In this document: positions 26,384-35,032 of the stretch, one piece after another
Numbering within the stretch: position 1 is the first letter of the stretch
Layout: each line of letters starts with the position of its first letter
NCBI RefSeq assembly: GCF_039545035.1
Contig: NZ_BAABRO010000001.1
Coordinates: 1,116,001 to 1,180,000, forward strand
Origin: Novipirellula caenicola
GTDB taxonomy: Bacteria; Planctomycetota; Planctomycetia; Pirellulales; Pirellulaceae
Reading direction: 5' to 3'
DNA length: 64,000 bases
Notes under the pieces: generated by a model
The model's database searches: none
What the model was told of the DNA's origin: nothing
The model's input: the letters and a program-made list of their open reading frames with translations, nothing else
Translations under genes and position numbers: made by a program

Positions 26384-26489
26384 CGTAGTGGACAAGGCTA
26401 CGAATCCTTCTTGATCGAATGAAGCCGCAGGACTCGTTGCCTCGTCCGCTACGTTCATGCCGACGGGACTCGTTGCCTCGTCCACTACG
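26384..26489. repeat. GTAG-type REP cluster (three arms)
   Basis: Arms at 26384-26407 (+), 26430-26453 (-) and 26465-26489 (-). Each is a variant of GTAGTGGACGAGGC followed by ACGAGTCC. The first two form an inverted pair. It lies between the cupin and the SDR gene. Confidence 0.8.
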
Positions 26490-26513
26490 CTGATGTTTTT
26501 AACGACGCCCTAA

Positions 26514-27461
26514 TCAAGGCGACCAGCTTAGTGAGGTCTTCTGCTCGGAAAGCATCCAAAGTTTGGCAGCGGCTTCCCGATCCAGGGCACACTCGTCCAA
26601 TGGGCACTCGTCGATTGGACCGACCATCTCCGCTCGTTTCGTGGGCCCATAGAGTTTATTGGACTCTACATTCTCTTCGGTTGCACACATGACCTCGGGC
26701 CAAGAGCCTTTTTCGGCGGATTGTGCGATAACTCGAGAAAGTACGGACCAGACAATCTTGTTGAAGGTGCTGGCTGTGTCCTTCAACAAATTGGTTCGTG
26801 ATGCACCGGGATGGCAGACTTGGACAGTCACGTTCTTTCCCGTAGCTTCGACACGGCGTTGCAATTCGTAGGCGAACATCATCTGCGCCAGCTTGCTCTG
26901 GGCGTACGAATTCCAGGCGGTGTAGTGCTTGTCAAAGTTGAGGTCTTCAAACTGAATTCGCTTCAGTCCCATTTTATAGGCGTTGCTGCCGACGACGACG
27001 ATGCGGCCCGCCGACTCTTCGATCCGCTCGAACAGCAGTCCGCATAGCAGGAAATGACCGAAGTGGTTCACACCAAGCTGGCTTTCAAAGCCGTCCACCG
27101 TGATTTCCTGTTTGGCCACTTGAGCGATGGCCGCGTTGCAAATGAGCGCGTCGATGCGCGGGACGTTCTGCAACACTTCCGCCGCCGCTTCTCGCACGGA
27201 TTCCAACACCGCCAAGTCCATGCGAACGAAAGTCACGTCCGCTTCACTGCCAAATTCCTGTTTCAGCGCCGCGATGGCGGCGGCTGACTTGTCGGCGCTG
27301 CGGTTTAGCATCACCACTGCTGCGTCTTTGGACAGGAACACCCGCGTTGCCTCAAAACCCGCACCGGCGTTGGCACCGGTGATGAGATAGGTTTTGCCTG
27401 CGAGGGAGCCAAGTCGCTCCGGCGTCCAGCCCCCTGGTCCAAAGTTTCGCTTGGTGGACAT
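26514..27461 (-). CDS. Short-chain dehydrogenase/reductase (SDR)
   Basis: 315 residues. Rossmann motif TGANAGAG at 28-35, DALICNAAIA (NNAG equivalent) near 115, and the YxxxK catalytic pair in SYAQSKLAQ near 190. The C-terminal part (EKGSWPEVMCATEENVESNK) resembles the retinol-dehydrogenase/protochlorophyllide-reductase-like SDR branch. Substrate unknown. Its position among other SDR and MDR enzymes suggests detoxification of carbonyls or quinones; this is inference. Confidence 0.88.
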   Translation of the reverse strand: MSTKRNFGPGGWTPERLGSLAGKTYLITGANAGAGFEATRVFLSKDAAVVMLNRSADKSAAAIAALKQEFGSEADVTFVRMDLAVLESVREAAAEVLQNVPRIDALICNAAIAQVAKQEITVDGFESQLGVNHFGHFLLCGLLFERIEESAGRIVVVGSNAYKMGLKRIQFEDLNFDKHYTAWNSYAQSKLAQMMFAYELQRRVEATGKNVTVQVCHPGASRTNLLKDTASTFNKIVWSVLSRVIAQSAEKGSWPEVMCATEENVESNKLYGPTKRAEMVGPIDECPLDECALDREAAAKLWMLSEQKTSLSWSP

Positions 27462-27509
27462 CTTTCAAACTCCTTCGTTGAGAACGACCAATTGATGAGT
27501 GGCGTCGTG

Positions 27510-27598
27510 GTAGTGGACGAGGCAACGAGTCCCTCCTGCATTTTCCGTAGTGGACGAGGCAACGAGTCCCTCTTGCATTTTGCGTATTGGACGAGGCG
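27510..27598 (+). repeat. GTAG-type REP cluster (three direct arms)
   Basis: Arms at 27510-27533, 27546-27570 and a truncated one at 27583-27598, all in the same orientation, spaced by CTCCTGCATTTTC-like sequence. Direct tandem arms differ from the inverted pairs elsewhere. Confidence 0.8.
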
Positions 27599-27617
27599 AA
27601 TTTGCGCAAAGCCGTCT

Positions 27618-28625
27618 TTAATTAAATCCGTCAAGCACATTCTTACCGATCGTGCGGCCGCTCTCTTGTTCGGCGTGGGCCTTTTTAAGCGAGTCGACGC
27701 TGATCATCCCGAGATTGTTGTTCACGGTCGAGATCAGCGTGCCGTCGTCGATCAATTCGGACACTCGATTCAATAGCTGGTGTTGTTTTTCGATGTCATC
27801 GGTTTGGAACATCGAGCGTGCAAACATGAACTCCCAACTAAAGCTGAGGGCTTTCGGCTTACCCGATTTAATGTCCAAGGTTTCCGGATCGTCAATGAAT
27901 GCGACGTGACCGCGGGGCTTGATCAGTTCAATGATCGCGGGAAAGTGTCCATCCGTACCTGTTAGTGACGCAACGTAGCGAGGCTCAAGATTCAGTGCCT
28001 TCAGTTGATCGACCAAAGACTCGCGATGATTGATAACATGGTCGGCACCCATCTTCTGAACCCAACGGACCGTTTCTGGACGCGACGCCGTGGCGACGAC
28101 GGTCAGTCCGGTGAGCTGTTTGGCAAGTTGAATAAGAATCGACCCAACACCACCAGCGCCGCCGATCACTAGCAGGCTCTCACCGTTGCCGTCACCTTCC
28201 TTTACGGCTAGTGAATCGAACAATAGCTCCCAAGCCGTTATTGACGTCAGCGGGAACCCGGCGGCTTCGGCAAATCCAAGCGATTTAGGTTTCTTACCGA
28301 CGATCCGTTCGTCCACCGCGTGTAATTCCGCATTGGTGCCCGGCCGCGTGATATCGCCAGCATAAAAGACTTCGTCGCCAACCTTGAATTTGGTGACGTC
28401 GCTGCCGACCTGTTGAACCACCCCAGCGGCATCATAGCCAATGATTTTGATGCCGCTGTCAGGCTGTTGATTCAAACGGACTTTGACGTCGACGGGATTG
28501 ACCGAGATTCCTCGCACTTCGACCAACAGATCATGCGGTCGCAGTTCGGGCGTTTCTGCCTCAACTTCGACCAGTGAATCAGCGGCGTCGATTGGGCCAG
28601 CTTGTGTGTATCCGATCGCTTTCAT
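27618..28625 (-). CDS. Zinc-type MDR alcohol dehydrogenase/quinone oxidoreductase
   Basis: 335 residues, standard length for the MDR superfamily. GroES-like N-terminal domain (residues 1-125; [20 protein letters not shown]), then a nucleotide-binding domain with [16 protein letters not shown] near 155-170. Catalytic zinc ligands are not evident, which fits the zinc-binding-alcohol-dehydrogenase-family/QOR-like group that reduces quinones or enones with NADPH. Confidence 0.88.
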   Translation of the reverse strand: MKAIGYTQAGPIDAADSLVEVEAETPELRPHDLLVEVRGISVNPVDVKVRLNQQPDSGIKIIGYDAAGVVQQVGSDVTKFKVGDEVFYAGDITRPGTNAELHAVDERIVGKKPKSLGFAEAAGFPLTSITAWELLFDSLAVKEGDGNGESLLVIGGAGGVGSILIQLAKQLTGLTVVATASRPETVRWVQKMGADHVINHRESLVDQLKALNLEPRYVASLTGTDGHFPAIIELIKPRGHVAFIDDPETLDIKSGKPKALSFSWEFMFARSMFQTDDIEKQHQLLNRVSELIDDGTLISTVNNNLGMISVDSLKKAHAEQESGRTIGKNVLDGFN

Positions 28626-28742
28626 TTCTGTTCCTTTGGTAGTGCAGGCTGCTAGGGCGTTGTCTTTGAATGAGTGGAAAGATCTTTGAAGGCCGCTGAG
28701 CTCTTAGCGGCAATGGTACGAGGCGTGGTTATCCGGGGCTCA

Positions 28743-28874
28743 CTGTGAAGCATTTTTTCGTAGCGACCTTTGCCAGAAGGTGGTGATTCCTATTGGCCGG
28801 CAATCATCCACGCTCTGGCGAGCGTCGCTACGGAACGCAAATGCCGCAATTTGCCCTCTCTAAATGCTTCACAG
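28743..28874. mobile_element. MITE-like palindromic element, copy 1
   Basis: 132 bp bounded by 13-bp terminal inverted repeats CTGTGAAGCATTT and AAATGCTTCACAG. Inside is a second imperfect palindrome: GTAGCGACCTTTGCCAGAAG and CTCTGGCGAGCGTCGCTAC. Related copies lie at 40719-40845 and 50315-50448. No coding capacity. Confidence 0.75.
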
Positions 28875-28899
28875 CGTTGCGTAAAACGGAGACAAATTA

Positions 28900-29739
28900 T
28901 CACGTGTTTCCTATCGGGCTCTTGGTTCGTTCCAATTTCTGAATTGAATCCAACAAGGTCTTAATCGCCTGCACAATCGCTTGGCACTTTTCGTTATCAA
29001 ACGCGTCGGGATGCGGTGAGGCAAACCGGCCTGAATTATTGTCAAAGTACTGGCCAGAAGCTGCTGCGAACTCGTCAGAGATTGCCGCGCGGGTGAGTAT
29101 TTCTGCGCCGATTTGGATGTCCTTTCCAGCGACCCCAAAAGCCTCTTTCACCATTTTGCTGGCGAGCAACGAACCGGGATTGAGGGCGATGATCGCTGGG
29201 CCATCTTCGCCGAGCGATAACGCGAGATGGCGCGACCACATCGTCAAAGCCAGCTTGCTTTGCGCGTACGCCTCGCCATCGGACAATTGCCGATTGCCCC
29301 GCAACGCTTCCATATCAACTGGCGACTGCGCCGCGGAAGAGAGATTGATGACGCGTCCAGTCTTGCCAAGCATCGGTAGCAGTCGCTGGGTCAACAAGCA
29401 CGGTGCAATTACATTGACGACGAAACGCACATCGAGTTTTTCCGCGGTCATGGAGTCGGACACTTTGAAAACGCCCGCGTTATTGATAAGGACATCAAGG
29501 CGTTCGTATCGTTCCGAAACCGATTTCGCAAGCGAATCCACTTCGGTCATGCTGGAGAGATCGGCGACGAAGCCGTTGACTTTGGCATCAGGGTACGTGG
29601 AGCCAAGCGATTCGATGACTTGGTCAAGTTTTTTCTGATTGCGACCGTGCAACAAGACTAGGTGTCCAAGCGAAACCAGCATCTTTGCGGTCGCCAGCCC
29701 AATACCGTCGGTCGCGCCTGTGAGCAAAATTGTTTTCAT
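28900..29739 (-). CDS. Short-chain dehydrogenase/reductase (SDR)
   Basis: 279 residues from the ATG at 29739 (MKTILLTGAT). TGATDGIG at 7-14 is the NAD(P)-binding motif, LINNAGVF the NNAG motif, and AYAQSKLAL the YxxxK pair. It resembles the retinol-dehydrogenase-like branch. A RIGSSQL-type partner is not evident. A different SDR lies at 26514 and another at 32852. Confidence 0.88.
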   Translation of the reverse strand: MKTILLTGATDGIGLATAKMLVSLGHLVLLHGRNQKKLDQVIESLGSTYPDAKVNGFVADLSSMTEVDSLAKSVSERYERLDVLINNAGVFKVSDSMTAEKLDVRFVVNVIAPCLLTQRLLPMLGKTGRVINLSSAAQSPVDMEALRGNRQLSDGEAYAQSKLALTMWSRHLALSLGEDGPAIIALNPGSLLASKMVKEAFGVAGKDIQIGAEILTRAAISDEFAAASGQYFDNNSGRFASPHPDAFDNEKCQAIVQAIKTLLDSIQKLERTKSPIGNT

Positions 29740-29843
29740 CGATATCTCCAACATGGCACCGTTGTCTCAACGGTGCCGGGAACGGCAGAACTTCATAAAT
29801 AGTTGTGATAACTGTTCTACGATTTGCAGGCTGGCAGCTTGCG

Positions 29844-30833
29844 TTACGGGTTGTCGACAACCACTTTGCCCATCGCTTTTCCGCTCTCCAGCCGGGCATA
29901 TGCCTGTCCGACTTGTTCGAGCGAGAACTGCTCTTCATCCAATACAGGCTTGAGTCCGCCCGACTCGCAAATCTGAGCGAGGTCACGGAGGATTTTGGCG
30001 TGCTCTTCTCGCCGAAAGTTGTGCAGCATCGGAATCAGCATGAAGACGACGTGCAATGACAAACCTTTGAAATGCGCCGGAGTCAGATCCAATTCGCACA
30101 TCGAAACGGTCGTGGCGACTTGACCGTTCAGTGCAGCGGCTTCGAACGATTTGGTCAAATTTCCACCGCCAACCGAGTCGAACACGATATCGAACCCGGC
30201 ACCGCCGGTGTGCTTGGCAACGTACTGCTCGACGGTTTCCGTTTTGTAGTTGATACCGGTGGCACCTAGCTGCTGGATCAGTGCAAGTTGTTTCTCGCCG
30301 CCACCGGTCGAGTAGACTTCGGCACCCCAGTGTTTGGCCAGCTGCAACGCGACATGGCCCACTCCGCCCGAGCCACCATGCACGAGAACCTTTTGCCCTT
30401 GTTGGATGCCGGCGCGTTTCAAGCCTTCGTAGGCCGTGATCGCGACCAACGGCAAGGCGGCGGCTTCACGCATCGATAAATTTTTTGGCTTGTGAGCAAT
30501 CAACTTGCTATCGGCCACCATGTACTCAGCCAGCGTGCCTGGCAAGTCGGCCAGTCCGCCGGCACATCCGTAGACTTCATCGCCAACGGAGAAGTCTGTC
30601 ACGCCATCGCCAACGGCATCGATGGTCCCGGCAAAATCCATTCCCAAGATCGCAGGCGTGTCGGGCGACAACGGCAAATCCTTGCCCATCTTGCGGATCA
30701 TCGTGTCGACCGTGTTCACGCTCGATGCGGCGATCTTGACCAACACGTGGCCAGGCTTCACTTCGGGTTTCGCGACATCCGCAGCTTCAAAATTCGCATT
30801 TTCACCATAGGCGTTGATAAGCATCGCTTTCAT
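29844..30833 (-). CDS. MDR quinone oxidoreductase
   Basis: 329 residues. GroES-like domain with VLVKIAASSVNTVDTMIRKM, then GGSGGVGHVALQLAKHWGAE near 152-171 for NADPH. FDIVFDSVGGGNLTKSFEAA is typical of quinone oxidoreductase/zeta-crystallin-like MDRs, which lack structural zinc. It is the first gene of the - strand oxidoreductase run; a REP pair and the RAYT gene lie just upstream. Confidence 0.88.
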   Translation of the reverse strand: MKAMLINAYGENANFEAADVAKPEVKPGHVLVKIAASSVNTVDTMIRKMGKDLPLSPDTPAILGMDFAGTIDAVGDGVTDFSVGDEVYGCAGGLADLPGTLAEYMVADSKLIAHKPKNLSMREAAALPLVAITAYEGLKRAGIQQGQKVLVHGGSGGVGHVALQLAKHWGAEVYSTGGGEKQLALIQQLGATGINYKTETVEQYVAKHTGGAGFDIVFDSVGGGNLTKSFEAAALNGQVATTVSMCELDLTPAHFKGLSLHVVFMLIPMLHNFRREEHAKILRDLAQICESGGLKPVLDEEQFSLEQVGQAYARLESGKAMGKVVVDNP

Positions 30834-30871
30834 CTTTTCTCTCCTGGTTAGGTAGTGGACGAGTGTTTTTG

Positions 30872-30998
30872 GTAGTGGACGAGGCTACGAGTCCCAGGAA
30901 CACCCCAGTTTCGCGCCCCAAAATGTTCTTGTTGTGTTGTCTCTTCCGATTGGAACTCACATGCTCCGCGCCGGGGACTCGTTGCCTCGTCCACTACG
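30872..30998. repeat. GTAG-type REP inverted pair, downstream side of the RAYT
   Basis: Arm GTAGTGGACGAGG at 30872-30895 (+) and its inverse at 30973-30998, with a partial extra arm at 30852-30863. The right arm ends 11 bp from the RAYT stop, so the transposase gene is directly flanked by the family. Confidence 0.85.
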
Positions 30999-31008
30999 CG
31001 AATAACTT

Positions 31009-31569
31009 CTACGTTCTCATCAGGCCATCTTTCCGTAAAAAGGACATGACCTTGTCGAAGCGATCCCAATAATCCGCAACGAACGGACACAGTTCGGGGT
31101 ATCCAGGCACTAGACATCCGGTGAATCTGTACGATGCAAACGTATCGGGCTCGACAAGTCCTGCGCGCTCAGGATTTCTGGCGATGTACTGGCAAACATT
31201 TCGGAATTCGGTATCTCGACGCTCTTCGTCGGTAAAGACGTGATCGAAAGCCTGGTCCTGAATGTCAAAACCGATCCTTTCCAGTGATTCGTTGCATCTC
31301 GGACGGAAGTGTTTCATTGCATTGAGCTGATCGCTTCCATCGCAAAGCCCCATCCATACCATGTGAATATGATCGGGCATGAGACAATACAACGGACTCG
31401 CTAGCCCATATCGGAACAGAGTATGCGTCAGCAATTCGCGAAAGCGATACAGGAACATTGCAGATAGCCATCCCCGCTTTCGGTCGACCATGGTGAGAGT
31501 CCAGTGAACAATCGCATCGCCTTGATAATGCTCTCGCTCGAGTCGCCTAAGATGATCTCGTTTGTTCAC
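31009..31569 (-). CDS. REP-associated tyrosine transposase (RAYT, Y1 HUH family)
   Basis: 186 residues from a GTG at 31569 with GGGAGG 5-10 bp upstream; longer starts would translate the neighbouring REP arm. HUH motif at His67-Ile-His69 in YCLMPDHIHMVW and the catalytic-tyrosine helix VCQYIARNPERAGLV (Tyr128) are the hallmarks of TnpA_REP proteins, single-strand endonucleases related to IS200/IS605 transposases. Length is typical. REP inverted pairs lie 11 bp downstream and about 20 bp upstream, the usual arrangement of a RAYT with its cognate repeats. All expected catalytic residues are present, so it may be active. Confidence 0.9.
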   Translation of the reverse strand: MNKRDHLRRLEREHYQGDAIVHWTLTMVDRKRGWLSAMFLYRFRELLTHTLFRYGLASPLYCLMPDHIHMVWMGLCDGSDQLNAMKHFRPRCNESLERIGFDIQDQAFDHVFTDEERRDTEFRNVCQYIARNPERAGLVEPDTFASYRFTGCLVPGYPELCPFVADYWDRFDKVMSFLRKDGLMRT

Positions 31570-31588
31570 AAGTCCTCCCTCATGCAAT

Positions 31589-31699
31589 GTAGTGGACGAG
31601 GCCACGTGTCCTTTCCATTCTCAAGCAAAACAGGGACTCGTTGCCTCGTCCACTACGTAAATCTGCCAAAAAAAGGGACTCGTTGCGTCGTCCACTACG
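31589..31699. repeat. GTAG-type REP cluster, upstream side of the RAYT
   Basis: Arms at 31589-31611 (+), 31633-31657 (-) and 31675-31699 (-). The + arm pairs with either - arm. It lies between the RAYT start and the HxlR regulator. Confidence 0.85.
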
Positions 31700-31720
31700 A
31701 AGATCGATATTTCCCATTGC

Positions 31721-31763
31721 ACTTGTTTTGTACATAATACGAGTACGAACTAAGCGAACAAGT
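31721..31763 (+). promoter_or_regulatory. Possible operator/promoter of the HxlR gene
   Basis: ACTTGTT (31721-31727) and AACAAGT (31757-31763) form an inverted repeat around TGTACATAAT, which contains a -10-like CATAAT (31733-31738). It lies 30-70 bp before the HxlR start, where autoregulatory sites of this family usually lie. No good -35 is visible. Confidence 0.3.
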
Positions 31764-31791
31764 ACGCACATCTTGGGGATGTAGGCACAAA

Positions 31792-32181
31792 ATGGATACC
31801 ACTAGTAAAACTCGGCATACCAGTTACGCGCTGCCCGCTTGTCCAGTGGAAGCAACACTCGAGTTGATTGGCGGCAAGTGGAAAGGCATTGTGCTTTACT
31901 ATTTGCTCGATGGCCGGCTTCGCTTCAGTGAACTCAAGCGGAAGGTCGGTTGTGTCACCCAGCGAATGTTGACCAAGCAGCTTCGCGAACTTGAAGCCAG
32001 CGGTTTGGTCAACCGAATCGTCTACGCCGAAGTGCCGCCGCGAGTCGAATACGAACTGACCGCAGAAGGCAAGTCGCTCAAGCCGGTCTTGAAGTCACTC
32101 AAGAAATGGGGCGAAGAGCACGCGATGGATTTGATCGCTGAACGTCAAAAGTCAGCAGCAAGTGAACAAGCAAGCGAATGA
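31792..32181 (+). CDS. HxlR-family transcriptional regulator
   Basis: 129 residues. [16 protein letters not shown] (Cys17), [20 protein letters not shown] and [27 protein letters not shown] (recognition helix and wing) define an HxlR winged-helix protein. The N-terminal Cys corresponds to the redox/electrophile-sensing Cys of several Firmicute HxlR proteins such as YodB, established for those members only. It is divergent from the - strand quinone-reductase run and upstream of a GNAT gene, so it is the likely local regulator. Confidence 0.9.
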   Translation: MDTTSKTRHTSYALPACPVEATLELIGGKWKGIVLYYLLDGRLRFSELKRKVGCVTQRMLTKQLRELEASGLVNRIVYAEVPPRVEYELTAEGKSLKPVLKSLKKWGEEHAMDLIAERQKSAASEQASE

Positions 32182-32194
32182 CTGGAGAAGGCTC

Positions 32195-32701
32195 ATGACA
32201 ACGCTGCGACTCTTTCAGCCCGAGGACTGGCGGTCCGTTTGGCAAATTCTCGAGCCCATTTTTCGGGCAGGCGAAACCTATCCGTATTCGCCGAACATCA
32301 CAGAGGCGGAAGCTCGCGTGGTTTGGATTGACGTGCCCGCCGCAACGTTCGTTGCAGTAGGCGACCGCGGCGAGGTGCTGGGCACTTACTACCTCAAACC
32401 CAACCAGAGCGAACTAGGAGCCCACGTCGCCAACTGCGGGTACGTCGTCGGCGAAGCGGCTCGCGGCAGGGGGGTTGCGTCGACGATGTGCGAACACTCT
32501 CAAGCCGAAGCGGTCGCTCGCGGATTCAAAGCAATGCAGTACAACCTTGTTATCTCGACGAACGAGAGTGCCGTGAAGCTATGGCAACGTCATGGTTTTG
32601 AGATTGTCGGCACGCTGCCCAAGGCATTTCGACACACCAAGCTCGGCTACGTCGATGCCCACGTGATGTACAAGTGGCTTGACATGGCAATCGTGAAGTG
32701 A
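32195..32701 (+). CDS. GNAT-family N-acetyltransferase
   Basis: 168 residues. ATG 32195 is chosen over an upstream frame start because GGAGAAGG precedes it by 5 bp. The acetyl-CoA loop GEAARGRGVASTMCEHSQAEA and the later NLVISTNESAVKLWQRHGFE are classic GNAT motifs. It may be cotranscribed with the HxlR gene (13 bp apart). Substrate unknown. Confidence 0.9.
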   Translation: MTTLRLFQPEDWRSVWQILEPIFRAGETYPYSPNITEAEARVVWIDVPAATFVAVGDRGEVLGTYYLKPNQSELGAHVANCGYVVGEAARGRGVASTMCEHSQAEAVARGFKAMQYNLVISTNESAVKLWQRHGFEIVGTLPKAFRHTKLGYVDAHVMYKWLDMAIVK

Positions 32702-32721
32702 CTCATTCAAGTTTGTTCTGG

Positions 32722-32791
32722 CGTAGTGGACGAGGCGACGAGTCCCGCTCATTCTTTGCCAAAACAAGGACTCGTTGCCTCGTCCACTACG
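32722..32791. repeat. GTAG-type REP inverted pair (best-preserved example)
   Basis: Arm GTAGTGGACGAGGCGACGAG (then TCC) at 32722-32746 and its near-perfect inverse at 32768-32791 with a 21-bp loop. It lies between convergent GNAT and SDR genes. Confidence 0.85.
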
Positions 32792-32851
32792 TTATGCGGT
32801 CAATCGAAAGTTTTCCTTGCCAATCGATTCTTCTGCATCGTTCACATCACT

Positions 32852-33640
32852 TCACGCAATCGTTGGAATGAGACCTCCGTCGACTCGTATTGGTGCTCCG
32901 TTGATCGCCGATGCGAGTGGGCTGGCAACAAACGCAACCATGTTGGCAATCTCTTCTGGTTCGATCAATCTCTGAATCAACGAGGTCGGCCGATTGTCTG
33001 CCATGAATCGTTTTTCGGCCGATTCGTATGGCTCATCCGGAAACAGATTGCTGACGAATTCCTTTACGCCTGGGGTCAACGTCGAACCCGGCATCACGGT
33101 GTTCACGGTAACGGAGCTTCCTTTGGTCAATTGAGCCAGACTACGCGAGACGGCCAGTTGTGCTGTCTTCGTCATCGCGTAGTGAGGCATTTCAGGAGCC
33201 GGCACGACGCCGGATTCGCTGCTGATGAAAATGATGCGTCCCGAGTTTTGCTCCAGCATTTGCTTGAGGTAATACCGTGCAAGACGCACACCGCTCATCA
33301 CGTTGACATCGAAGATGTGCTGCCAAGCTTCGTCAGTCAAGTCAAAGAAATCGACTGCCTCGAAGATGCCTAGATTGTTGACGAGGATATCAATCTGCGG
33401 ATGTTCGGCGATGGTTCGTGCGACGCCTTCAGCCGTCCCGTTGTCGGATACCAACCCGATCAAGTCGGCCTTCGGTTGACTCTCACGAATTTTTTCAATG
33501 GCCTTGTCGACGCTCTCTTCGCGGCGTCCGTTCACGATTGTCCTTGCCCCCTCGGCAGCCAAGCGAGTCGCGATAGCCAAGCCGATTCCGCCAGTCGATG
33601 CAGTGACCAAGGCGGTTTTGTTGTTCATTTCCAAGTTCAT
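32852..33640 (-). CDS. Short-chain dehydrogenase/reductase (SDR)
   Basis: 262 residues from ATG 33640. TASTGGIG at 13-20, [10 protein letters not shown] (NNAG equivalent), HYAMTKTAQ (YxxxK) and SGVVPAPEM (catalytic Ser region). C-terminal [11 protein letters not shown] is typical of FabG-like classical SDRs. An AraC regulator lies upstream on the same strand. Substrate unknown. Confidence 0.9.
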   Translation of the reverse strand: MNLEMNNKTALVTASTGGIGLAIATRLAAEGARTIVNGRREESVDKAIEKIRESQPKADLIGLVSDNGTAEGVARTIAEHPQIDILVNNLGIFEAVDFFDLTDEAWQHIFDVNVMSGVRLARYYLKQMLEQNSGRIIFISSESGVVPAPEMPHYAMTKTAQLAVSRSLAQLTKGSSVTVNTVMPGSTLTPGVKEFVSNLFPDEPYESAEKRFMADNRPTSLIQRLIEPEEIANMVAFVASPLASAINGAPIRVDGGLIPTIA

Positions 33641-33938
33641 CGTATTCTTAATCCTATGGGGGTTGTAAAAGAGTTCTCTACTTTTCTCGTCCAAGTCCAA
33701 TCAGCCAGTCGCGACGGGATTGATTTGCACCGGAGTGATTCCATTGAATGTCGCATGACATGTAGTCCCTCAACGTCATGAGTTTAGGGAGGAACCCAGG
33801 ACACTTCTTGAACGATTTTGCGCGCCATCAAAAGAATTGACCGCAAGGAATGACGCGAGCTCCGAACCTGCGGATTGTGCCCTGGGTTGCCGACGTTGGC
33901 ACTAAACGGGTGGCTTTCTTAGCGGAGCGACCGGGAGG

Positions 33939-34766
33939 TCAGGGGGTGCCGGTTGAATTCACTGCCTTGGAATATGTTCCCGGTGCCACCCCGATGAATC
34001 GTTTGAAATGTCGTGTGAAGTGTGATTGGTCCGTGAAACCGGCGGCGTAGGCGACATTAGCCAGCGTCTCGCCGGCCTTCAACATCTGCTGCGCACGACG
34101 CACTCGGATTTGAGAGAGATAGAGCTGGATGGGCATGCCGACCTCTTTGGAGAAGACGCGGCTTAGATACGGGGCCGAGGTCCCGGCCAATTGCGCGAGT
34201 TCGTGAAGCGAGACATTCTCGCGGAATCTCGCTTCCAAACTTTCCTGGACCCGGCGAATGTTCACGCGTCCCTGCTGTTTCGGAATGTCCGACAACGATG
34301 CGTGCCGCACTAAAAGCTCGCAGATGGCATCATAGAAGGCGGATTCCTGATCCAACTGCGAATTTCCGTCATCCATCGCCCGGTGAGCCCGCAAAACGAG
34401 TTCGACAAGTTGAGTGTCGTCGATGACCGGAGGCAGCAACAAAGGTTCGATATCGCCGTTGCGGTCAAACGTCCTGACGATATTGGCGACGACGTTCGGG
34501 TCAGCATAGAGATAACGCCACGCCCCTGTAGCCGTGCACGAATGCACTTCATTAGGGTGGATGACAAGCAGTTTCCCCGGTCCGGTGGAATATCGCTGGC
34601 CACGATAGAAAAACGTCCCGGTCCCGCCTTCGGAAACGCCCAGTTTGTATTCAGGGTGGGAGTGATTCGGCCAAGTGTGTTCGCCCGACTCCCATTGATG
34701 CACCGTAATCCCGTCATCAGCAGAACCACGAACCTTGAAATGCTTCACTGTGAACCCGGAAGCCAT
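33939..34766 (-). CDS. AraC-family transcriptional regulator
   Basis: 275 residues. An N-terminal cupin sensor (residues 1-90; HTWPNHSHPEYKLGVSEGG, VIHPNEVHS) is followed by a double helix-turn-helix domain at about 168-270 with VSLHELAQLAGTSAPYLSRV and the second-HTH signature LANVAYAAGFTDQSHFTRHF. Ligand unknown. It could control the downstream SDR on the same strand 298 bp away. Confidence 0.92.
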   Translation of the reverse strand: MASGFTVKHFKVRGSADDGITVHQWESGEHTWPNHSHPEYKLGVSEGGTGTFFYRGQRYSTGPGKLLVIHPNEVHSCTATGAWRYLYADPNVVANIVRTFDRNGDIEPLLLPPVIDDTQLVELVLRAHRAMDDGNSQLDQESAFYDAICELLVRHASLSDIPKQQGRVNIRRVQESLEARFRENVSLHELAQLAGTSAPYLSRVFSKEVGMPIQLYLSQIRVRRAQQMLKAGETLANVAYAAGFTDQSHFTRHFKRFIGVAPGTYSKAVNSTGTP

Positions 34767-35032
34767 ACCGTCCTCGCTGAAGTTTCAAATAGTGTGAGGC
34801 GTACTCGAAAGTCTACGCCGAGAGGATGCTGCGAACAAGCGAGCCTTCACCGAAGTATAGCAGCAGGCAGTGGACTTGATCGCAGCGCGTTGAGGGGCAG
34901 GTGAATCATTCGGTTCGCTAGCGACGCTTAAAAGTCTTTTGCCAAACAATATTTTCGGTTTTCTTGTAGAAGCGGTGTGGCGGTGGGGTTTTAGACGGTG
35001 AACCCTTCTCTCCTGAAACAACGAGCTCGTCC

